DNA of 49,056 nucleotides, from contig JACOSB010000011.1 of NCBI GenBank assembly GCA_016179105.1, forward strand, positions 1 through 49,056. Reading direction: 5' to 3'. A program made the position numbers and the translations under genes. The DNA comes from Candidatus Acetothermia bacterium. Lineage in GTDB: Bacteria > Bipolaricaulota > Bipolaricaulia > RBG-16-55-9 > DRXL01. This document shows positions 43,027-49,056 of the stretch, piece by piece. Position 1 is the stretch's first letter, and each line of letters begins with the position of its first letter. The notes under the pieces were generated by a model. The model was not told where the DNA came from. It did not search any database and worked only from the letters and a program-made list of their open reading frames with translations.

Positions 43027-44299
43027 GCCCGCGAAGAAACTGCGCGGTACGATCAAGATCCCAGGAGACAAATCGATCTCCCATCGCGCTCTGATTCTGG
43101 GAGCGCTGGCTGAAGGCGTTTCTCAAATTGAAAACCTTTCACCGGCACAGGACGTCCGCAGCACCGCAAAATGCCTGCAATCTCTAGGAGCCTCGATTCA
43201 GATCGATGAATCAGAATACGCGAAGGCGCGCGTCGAGGGCCGAGGAGTCGGCGGTCTGGTGGCTCCCTCCACAAACTTGGATGCGGGCAACTCCGGCACG
43301 ACCATGCGACTGCTCGCGGGCGTCCTGGCCGGGTATCCGTTCACCGCCACACTGACGGGCGACGAGAGCCTTCGCAAACGACCAATGAAACGAGTCATCG
43401 AACCCCTCATTCAGATGGGCGCGCTGGTCGAGAGCCAGAATGGCCTTGCTCCCTTGAAAATTCATGGGGGCGCCTTGCACAATGTACGCTACGAGTTGCC
43501 GGTAGCCAGCTCACAAGTCAAATCGGCGATTCTATTGGCCGGTCTCAATGCGTGCGGTGAGACGATCGTGATCGAAAATGCTCCCACGCGCGATCACACC
43601 GAACGCATGCTGACATACCTCGAAGCACCGCTACGTCAAAGCGGTCGTTGCGTCTCTATTCAAGGAGATTCGGTGCAATATCGAGCACGCCCGATCAAAG
43701 TCGCGGGCGATATTTCGTCCGCGGCCTTCTTCTTGGCCGCGGCAGCTCTCGTGCCCGATAGCAAGATCACAGTCGAAGATGTCGGTCTCAACCCGACTCG
43801 AACGGGCTTCTTGGATGTTCTGCAAGAAATGGGAGTACCAGTAACCATTCAAAACCGGCGTGAGGTTTGCAACGAGCCTTGGGGGAACATCACAGCCGAA
43901 TCTGCTTCGCTCAAAGCCGTAACGGTGGGAGGGGCTTTGGTCCCTCGAATGATCGACGAGCTGCCGATGCTGGCCGTGCTCGCAACCCAAGCCCAGGGCA
44001 AGACTGTGATCCGTGACGCGCAAGAGCTTCGCGTGAAAGAGACGGATCGCATTAGTGCCGTCGCAGAGAATCTCAAGCTCATGGGAGCGCAGATCGAAGC
44101 TCAGCCTGATGGTTGGATTATCCAAGGACCGCGAAAACTCAAGGGAGCGCGTGTCGAGAGCTATGGTGACCATCGCATCGTCATGGCGTTTGCCGTCGCT
44201 GGGCTGATAGCCGAAGGTGAGACGGTGATTGAAGACGCAGAGTGGGCGGCGATCTCTTTTCCGAGCTTCTTTGAAAAACTGGAGTTGATGCGAGCATGA
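43010..44299 (+). CDS. aroA: 3-phosphoshikimate 1-carboxyvinyltransferase (EPSP synthase)
   Basis: 429 residues from ATG 43010; another ATG at 42983 would add nine residues unlike the family. Neither has a strong ribosome site, so coupling with aroF is likely. Motifs: IPGDKSISHRALILGALAEG, the PEP-binding LDAGNSGTTMRLLAG, GDESLRKRPMKRVI, and late VKETDRISAVAENL and YGDHRIVMAFAVAGL. The PEP-site loop is NSGTTMR where class I enzymes have the longer NAGTAMRP, so this is closer to class II. Confidence 0.94.
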
Positions 44300-45186
44300 T
44301 GGGCCGAATACTAGGTGTGATCGGCGATCCGATCGAGCATTCTCTCTCGCCCAAGTTGCACAACTGGGTGCTCCAACAGTTAGAGCTCAATGAGGATTAT
44401 GAGTATCGGCCCTTTCGGGTCTCATCGACAGCGCTTGCAGCTTTTCTCCAAGAAGTGCGAGAGAAGGAGCTGCACGGATTGAACGTGACGATTCCGCACA
44501 AAGAATCAATTATTCCGCTGCTCGACGAGATCGACCCAATGGCCGATCGACTCGGAGCTGTGAATACAATCGTGCGCATCGACAATAAGCTTAAGGGCTA
44601 CAACACTGACGGCCTTGGCTTCTTGCGTGCTGCGTGCACGAATAAAATAAGCCTTAAAAATGCTCGCGTTGTGATGCTGGGAGCCGGCGGCTCGGCAAAA
44701 GCCGTTGCTTTTGCTCTAACTGGTGCTGGCATCGCTCAGCTTTCTCTCTACAATCGTTCCCCCGACCGAGCCATCGAGTTGCGCGCACAACTACTGAGCA
44801 AAACTAATTTTTCTGCCATCGATGTTCATAGGCTCTCAGACCGAGAGTGCCTATGCGCTGATCTCTCGCAAGCGACCTTGCTCATCAACACGACTCCGAT
44901 AGGCATGTTCCCTCATGCAGACAAATCTCCCCTGCCCCTCCCAGAGGCGCTGCACGAAGGGCTTACCGTTTATGATCTGGTCTACAACCCCTCTGAGACC
45001 TCGCTCATGCGTGAGGCTCATCATCGCGGAGCACGGGTCTTCAACGGACTCGACATGCTGATCTACCAGGGTCTAGAGTCATTGCGCCTTTGGTTGGGCG
45101 AGAATGATCTCTCGAAGATTGAGAGAAAAATCTCTTTGCCAGAGCTGCGCGAGGTGCTCTACGAAGTGTTGGGAGTCGCTGTATGA
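44296..45186 (+). CDS. aroE: Shikimate dehydrogenase (NADP-dependent)
   Basis: 296 residues. The substrate domain has GVIGDPIEHSLSPKLHN and GLNVTIPHKESIIPLLDEI with the catalytic Lys; the catalytic Asp is in GYNTDGLGFLRA. The NADP domain begins VVMLGAGGSAKAVAFAL, then LYNRSPDRA (the usual Arg for NADP). INTTPIGMFP and VYDLVYNPSETSLM follow. Starts by ATGA overlap with aroA and overlaps aroC the same way. Confidence 0.95.
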   Translation: MMGRILGVIGDPIEHSLSPKLHNWVLQQLELNEDYEYRPFRVSSTALAAFLQEVREKELHGLNVTIPHKESIIPLLDEIDPMADRLGAVNTIVRIDNKLKGYNTDGLGFLRAACTNKISLKNARVVMLGAGGSAKAVAFALTGAGIAQLSLYNRSPDRAIELRAQLLSKTNFSAIDVHRLSDRECLCADLSQATLLINTTPIGMFPHADKSPLPLPEALHEGLTVYDLVYNPSETSLMREAHHRGARVFNGLDMLIYQGLESLRLWLGENDLSKIERKISLPELREVLYEVLGVAV

Positions 45187-46343
45187 GTCACTTGCGTTAT
45201 CTTACGGCTGGAGAATCTCACGGTCGCGCGCTCGTGGGAATTTTAGAAGGAATGCCCGCGAATCTCTCTGTGAGCAAAGAGTATATCGATCACCAGCTCA
45301 AGCGTCGCCAGAGCGGCTATGGCCGCGGCGGGCGGATGAAGATCGAGCAAGACCAAGTCGAAGTTCTCTCTGGCATTCGCTCCGGCAAAACTATGGGTAG
45401 CCCGATCGCTTGCGTTGTCTGGAATCGCGACTGGGAGAATTGGGGCAAGCACATGGACCCCTGGAAGCCGCCGTTCGAGCGATACCATCCGGTCACTGTA
45501 CCTCGTCCCGGACATGCTGATCTCGCGGGGACTCTCAAATATCGTCAGTCCGATATTCGCAATGTCTTAGAGCGAGCCAGCGCCCGTGAGACGGCAATGC
45601 GCGTCGCACTCGCTTCGATCGCGCGCCAATTGCTCGAACATTTTCAGATCCAGATCGCGAGCCATGTCGTACAGATTCATAACGTAACTTCCAAGATAGA
45701 GTTTTCTGAGATCGACCCAACTGAGCTAACAGCTCTAGCTGATGCCTCACCCGTGCGTTGTCTTGACTCCACGGCTGAGAAAGAGATGATAGCGCGCATT
45801 GACCAAGCCAAAGCCGAGGGCAATTCTGTCGGCGGTATCTTCGAAGTCATAGCCACAAATGTGCCTGCGGGCCTCGGAAGCTATGCCCAATGGGATCGCA
45901 AACTCGATGGGCTCATCTCGCAAGCGATGGCCTCGCTCCCTGCGATGAAGGCTGTTGAAATCGGCCTAGGTGTACAGAGCGCGAGCCGCTGGGGAGCAGA
46001 ATGCCACGACGAAATTTATTATGAGCAATCAAAGGGCTACTATCGCAAAACGAATCGCGCGGGTGGGCTAGAAGCCGGAGTCACCAACGGTCAGCCCTTG
46101 CGCGTACGCGTGGCGATGAAGCCACTCTCGACGCTGATGCGCCCGCTCGACTCGGTCAACATTGTCACCAAGGAAGCTGTCAAAGCGCATGTTGAGCGCT
46201 CTGATGTCTGTGCCGTGCCGGCGGCTTCTATCATTGGCGAAGCGATCTTGGCTCTCGTTTTAGCTGATGCGTTTCTCGAAAAATTGGGCGGCGACTCAAT
46301 CGAAGAGATAGAAGAGCGTTATTCTCTAAAGCTCAAGAATTAA
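45183..46343 (+). CDS. aroC: Chorismate synthase
   Basis: 386 residues. Final common step, FMN-dependent. LRYLTAGESHGRALVGILEG, the phosphate-binding RRQSGYGRGGRMKIEQDQ, RPGHADLAGTLKY, RASARETAMRVA and the late RSDVCAVPAASIIGEA are all present. Last gene of the aroF-aroA-aroE-aroC operon; 138 bp without coding signal follow before the next gene. Confidence 0.97.
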   Translation: MSHLRYLTAGESHGRALVGILEGMPANLSVSKEYIDHQLKRRQSGYGRGGRMKIEQDQVEVLSGIRSGKTMGSPIACVVWNRDWENWGKHMDPWKPPFERYHPVTVPRPGHADLAGTLKYRQSDIRNVLERASARETAMRVALASIARQLLEHFQIQIASHVVQIHNVTSKIEFSEIDPTELTALADASPVRCLDSTAEKEMIARIDQAKAEGNSVGGIFEVIATNVPAGLGSYAQWDRKLDGLISQAMASLPAMKAVEIGLGVQSASRWGAECHDEIYYEQSKGYYRKTNRAGGLEAGVTNGQPLRVRVAMKPLSTLMRPLDSVNIVTKEAVKAHVERSDVCAVPAASIIGEAILALVLADAFLEKLGGDSIEEIEERYSLKLKN

Positions 46344-46481
46344 GATCCCGCTCACAGATGCGGCCGACTCGCCTCCGTCATTCTCCCACGCCATTGTGTA
46401 CTGAACACATCTCTAACCGACGTTAGCCCTAAGCTTAATGATAGAGTAGAATCAAACCGACGCGTAAGGAGATCTTGTTTC

Positions 46482-47009
46482 ATGCCCAAAGAGATAGACC
46501 CAACGCACTTGGCGATCGCTTTCTTTCGCTCGTGCGTCTTCGATCTCATTCTCTGTGATAACGAACTAGACGAGAGCGCCCTACGCCAATGGGAATTTAT
46601 CTTACGCGGTGGCAACGTCCGAGACTACTCTATTGCTAGACGTTTCCAAGCGATCGCCGAAGCCAAGCGACGCTTACGCAAACCAGAGAATATCAGCGGT
46701 TACCTAATCTATAAAATCAGTCATGGTGGATTCTCGGAGCCCCGAGAAGAAAACAGTTCTAACGGTCCTCATTGCATCGGCTGCAGCGGCCTTATCGACA
46801 TCCCCCGGCGCGAGACGATGGTGAAGCGCATTCGTGAAGGCTTCCGGATGAAGGACGTACGCACCCTCGACTGCGTTGAATTCGTAAATACCCATCTGAC
46901 CCAAGAAGAGATGAACCAATTTATCGGCCGCGAGCTGAGTTTCAGCTATCAGGAAGCGAAAATCGAAGAGATATTTGACGAGTTGAGCAGTGCCGAGGTG
47001 AAAAAGTGA
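46482..47009 (+). CDS. Protein of unknown function
   Basis: 175 residues; AAGGAG precedes the ATG and TAGAAT (46447-46452) may be its -10. Mostly hydrophilic and probably cytoplasmic. A compact cysteine motif HCIGCSGLIDIPRRE sits in the middle, possibly a metal or redox site. The C-terminus is acidic and helical (EEMNQFIGREL then KIEEIFDELSS). It is upstream of the zinc-motif/HEAT protein by 85 bp in the same direction. I do not recognise the family. Confidence 0.7.
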   Translation: MPKEIDPTHLAIAFFRSCVFDLILCDNELDESALRQWEFILRGGNVRDYSIARRFQAIAEAKRRLRKPENISGYLIYKISHGGFSEPREENSSNGPHCIGCSGLIDIPRRETMVKRIREGFRMKDVRTLDCVEFVNTHLTQEEMNQFIGRELSFSYQEAKIEEIFDELSSAEVKK

Positions 47010-47094
47010 GTTATTGGCAGCCCATCTATCGGAAAGCTTTTGACTGTGTATATAATGGTGATGCTCATTGTCCGAAGAGAAGAGAGCACATGTT

Positions 47095-48282
47095 ATGAAT
47101 AGCAATAGCTACAAGCCAGATGATTTTTTCCGAGAGATCTTCGCCCAGCCTTTGGTGAAGATAGAATATCCGTATCATCCCTCGGAGGAGATTTTGCACT
47201 CTTATATGACGGGCAAGCTGCAAGCTCGGCAAGACTTCTCTAACGAGCGTCTACTCCAATTGCAAAAAGGGCATTTGAGCGACTGGAGCAGAACAGAAGT
47301 CAGCACACATATTATGACCTGCGTTTACTGCTCCAAGCGCATCCAAGTGCTTTCCGCGCAATCGTCCGAGCGTGTAGCATGGTGGACCAAAGTGTCGGGG
47401 ACGCTTAGCTTACGCCCCATTCGTCGATTGCTAACACCGGTGCCGGCGCTTGCACGCGTCGTCATGGCCGCTCAGTTGGTCGTGATTTTTGCTCTCGCGG
47501 GGGTCATCTACTTTAAGCCGACACCATTCTTTACAACAGAGATTTCTACGACTCAGAGCGAGCCCTCCGCTATTCCAAACATGACTAAAGAAGCGCTGAC
47601 AGAGCCTAAACTGCCCCCGCAGGCAGCAGCGTCGCAAACCGCCCTAAAACAACCTGCGCCTGTGGCCACCAGCACGAGTCCAGCATCTGCACCTCCCTCT
47701 ACAACAACCCTGCAGACGGCCAATACGAGCGCTCTGATTCCAGTATTGGCTAGTCAATTGAAGAGCTCTGACCAAGAACAGCAAATCCATGCGGCACAAC
47801 AGCTCGGAGCGCTCGGCGATTCGCAAGGCGTTGCTCCGCTCATCGAAGCTTTCGGCGCAACGTCTGATTCGAAAGCCCGTCAATATTTCGCTCGCGCTCT
47901 GGGCGAGATCTACGAAAAGACACAAGACGAGTATTACCAAGTCATCGAATCATTTAAGTCTTTCCAGAATAGCCCGAATAATTCACAAGGAGATCACGAC
48001 CTCATCAAGGATTTGTTCAGCCAGATCAAGATCGATTTGAATCTGAGCACTCCAGACGATTCTCAATATCCCCATAAAATTAAGATTTCTTTCCACCAAG
48101 ACGTCACGCTACATGAAGTAAACAGCTTGGCTCACGCCGTCGGCGGAGTGCTCGTCTTTTCTGAGTCGAGCGCTGATGAGCTAGTCCTCAAACTTCCGCA
48201 AAAGACGGACGATGAGTTAAAAGAGATCATCCGCCAGTTCGCACAAGACCCTAGAGTCAAAGCCGTCCAAAAAATCAAGTAG
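47095..48282 (+). CDS. Membrane protein with zinc-binding anti-sigma-like N-terminus, HEAT-type repeats and a C-terminal alpha/beta domain
   Basis: 395 residues. N-terminal cytoplasmic part with HPSEEILHSYMTGKL and the motif VSTHIMTCVYCSKRI (HxxxCxxC), like zinc anti-sigma domains. A transmembrane helix follows at about 120-143 and then a long Pro/Ala/Thr-rich linker. HEAT-like repeats come next (SALIPVLASQLKSSDQEQQI, HAAQQLGALGDSQGVAPLIE). The last 75 residues (KIKISFHQDVTLHEVNSLAH and LKEIIRQFAQDPRVKAVQKI) resemble small regulatory or pro-domains. No sigma gene is adjacent. ATG 47095 is preferred to TTG 47068 because of the ribosome site GAAGAGAG. Confidence 0.72.
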   Translation: MNSNSYKPDDFFREIFAQPLVKIEYPYHPSEEILHSYMTGKLQARQDFSNERLLQLQKGHLSDWSRTEVSTHIMTCVYCSKRIQVLSAQSSERVAWWTKVSGTLSLRPIRRLLTPVPALARVVMAAQLVVIFALAGVIYFKPTPFFTTEISTTQSEPSAIPNMTKEALTEPKLPPQAAASQTALKQPAPVATSTSPASAPPSTTTLQTANTSALIPVLASQLKSSDQEQQIHAAQQLGALGDSQGVAPLIEAFGATSDSKARQYFARALGEIYEKTQDEYYQVIESFKSFQNSPNNSQGDHDLIKDLFSQIKIDLNLSTPDDSQYPHKIKISFHQDVTLHEVNSLAHAVGGVLVFSESSADELVLKLPQKTDDELKEIIRQFAQDPRVKAVQKIK

Positions 48283-48386
48283 CCAAGAATATTTCTATGA
48301 TTTTCTCCGGTCTCTTAGTAATTTTATCGGAACCCGTGAAACTGCAGGTAATATAAAATGTTCATAGACCAAGGAGAGGATATAAG

Positions 48387-48809
48387 ATGAAAGCCAAATG
48401 GATTCTCGCCGCAGCCGCCGTCTTGGGTGTGACAGTCGCGCTCATCGTCATTGGATTGGATTTGACTTCATCCGACCCGCTGGCCGGAGTGCAAGCGGTT
48501 GCCATCGAAGGGGTCACTGTGGCGGGAGGCGACAAACTCCCGAGCTTGCCGACTGGTCAGGACGCGATTAAGTATGGATTGAGTGTAGCACTAGAGCAGA
48601 AAGGCATCCGCATCGTTGAACATAAGTCTGATGCCGATGTGATCCTCAACGTCCAAGTAAATACTTTTCATTTTGATGAAAAAGGTGGACAAATTGCTGC
48701 CACCGTGGAGGTCACTAAAAGCAACGGAGAGAAGCATGCGATGGTCTTCCTGCTAGAAGCGACCTTCACTCCCGAGATCAAAATCAATGCCTCGCTAAAA
48801 CGATCGTAG
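48387..48809 (+). CDS. Small exported or membrane-anchored protein of unknown function
   Basis: 140 residues. N-terminal hydrophobic segment (about 5-26) without a lipobox Cys, so probably a signal anchor. The rest alternates beta strands, with 'AIKYGLSVALEQKGIRIVEH', 'SDADVILNVQVNTFHFDEK' and 'GQIAATVEVTKSNGEK'. The pattern recalls periplasmic proteins that form subunits of envelope systems (a helix followed by 'AD..l.v.v'), but I cannot name the family. AAGGAGAGG precedes the ATG. Confidence 0.65.
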   Translation: MKAKWILAAAAVLGVTVALIVIGLDLTSSDPLAGVQAVAIEGVTVAGGDKLPSLPTGQDAIKYGLSVALEQKGIRIVEHKSDADVILNVQVNTFHFDEKGGQIAATVEVTKSNGEKHAMVFLLEATFTPEIKINASLKRS

Positions 48810-48835
48810 ACGAATTCCTCCTCTAGGGACGAGGC

Positions 48836-48905
48836 CAGGGCCGTCCGCTGACGGTTCCGTACCGCATTTGCTATCTTAACCCAGTATGCAATGGACGGCT
48901 CTGGT
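48836..48905 (+). repeat. Long imperfect inverted repeat, possible structured RNA or terminator
   Basis: CCAGGGCCGTCC (48836-48847) pairs with GGACGGCTCTGG (48894-48905): 12 bp in RNA with one G-U. The 46-nt interior holds a smaller ACGG-TT-CCGT hairpin. The outer stem is followed by TTTTAGTTTTAATT. It lies 27 bp after the preceding stop, so it may end that transcript, but the large loop is unusual for a terminator. Confidence 0.4.
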
Positions 48906-48929
48906 TTTAGTTTTAATTAGTTAACCCCA

Positions 48930-49056
48930 TGTGCAAGTTTCTAATGAGCGAGCAAATGGTCGAACTGGAGGGGTTCACCTCCGCGCTGGAGGCTCAACCA
49001 GACGGCTATCGTGTGGCTGAGCACCTTGCGGAAGATCCGCGATCCCAAGTGCCACA
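48930..49056 (+). CDS. N-terminal part of an ORF running off the window
   Basis: ATG 48930 (or 48945) opens a frame that is still open at the edge, about 42 codons. It reads MSEQMVELEGFTSALEAQPD, then GYRVAEHLAEDPRSQVP. Composition looks protein-like, but there is no ribosome site and no family can be named from this length. Confidence 0.25.

Overview
The window comes from a two-membrane (diderm) bacterium: it carries lptB and lptC (LPS export) and lgt and lnt (lipoprotein acylation). I cannot assign a phylum; it reads like an uncultivated lineage. Base composition is moderate and even, except for a G+C-rich patch around 40.6-41.6 kb. Genes are tightly packed, with ATGA/GTGA/TTGA/TGATG overlaps and overlaps of up to 76 bp. 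I saw no rRNA, tRNA or CRISPR array. Motifs and promoters were found by eye; family names rest on recognised motifs, not on a database search.

Layout. 0-2.2 kb: the right end of an IS200/IS605 element, then (minus strand) an ECF sigma factor, an anti-sigma-like membrane protein with a glycogen-binding-like domain, and a secreted protein. 2.3-8.6 kb: lnt-ccdA, lgt, and pyrG-lptC-lptB. 8.6-17.4 kb: moaA, a PCMT-like methyltransferase, then guaA followed by three tandem paralogous glycosyltransferases and a phosphodiesterase. 17.4-25.3 kb: prmC-ftsE-ftsX, a PIN-TRAM membrane protein with ispD, mutS, a DinB-like protein and a DUF2283 protein. 25.3-32.2 kb: molybdenum-cofactor genes (moaB-mobA and mobB-moeA-moaC) flanking a MoxR ATPase and a VWA protein that resemble CoxD/CoxE, plus a frameshifted HEPN-like gene. 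32.2-34.7 kb: an aspartyl protease, a sirtuin and an M24 peptidase.

34.7-46.3 kb is an aromatic amino-acid supercluster in two blocks: trpF-trpB-trpA-aroK-aroB-aroQ-chorismate mutase-pheA, then aroF-aroA-aroE-aroC. Together they give all seven shikimate-pathway steps and the branch to phenylpyruvate. Between the blocks lies about 1.5 kb of foreign-looking DNA: a frameshifted formylglycine-generating-enzyme-like gene whose 3' end looks like the variable region of a diversity-generating retroelement, and gene remnants. The second block has its own strong promoter and an unannotated 31-residue leader peptide with 7 aromatic residues in a 10-residue stretch, a likely attenuator for aroF-aroA-aroE-aroC. 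Its start codon sits in a hairpin whose loop is the Shine-Dalgarno sequence. The chorismate mutase appears to start at ATT.

46.4-49.1 kb: an unrecognised protein, a zinc-motif/HEAT membrane protein, a small exported protein, a structured element and a truncated ORF. Several promoters end so close to the start codon (guaA, moxR, mobB, the protease) that leaderless or near-leaderless transcripts are likely.
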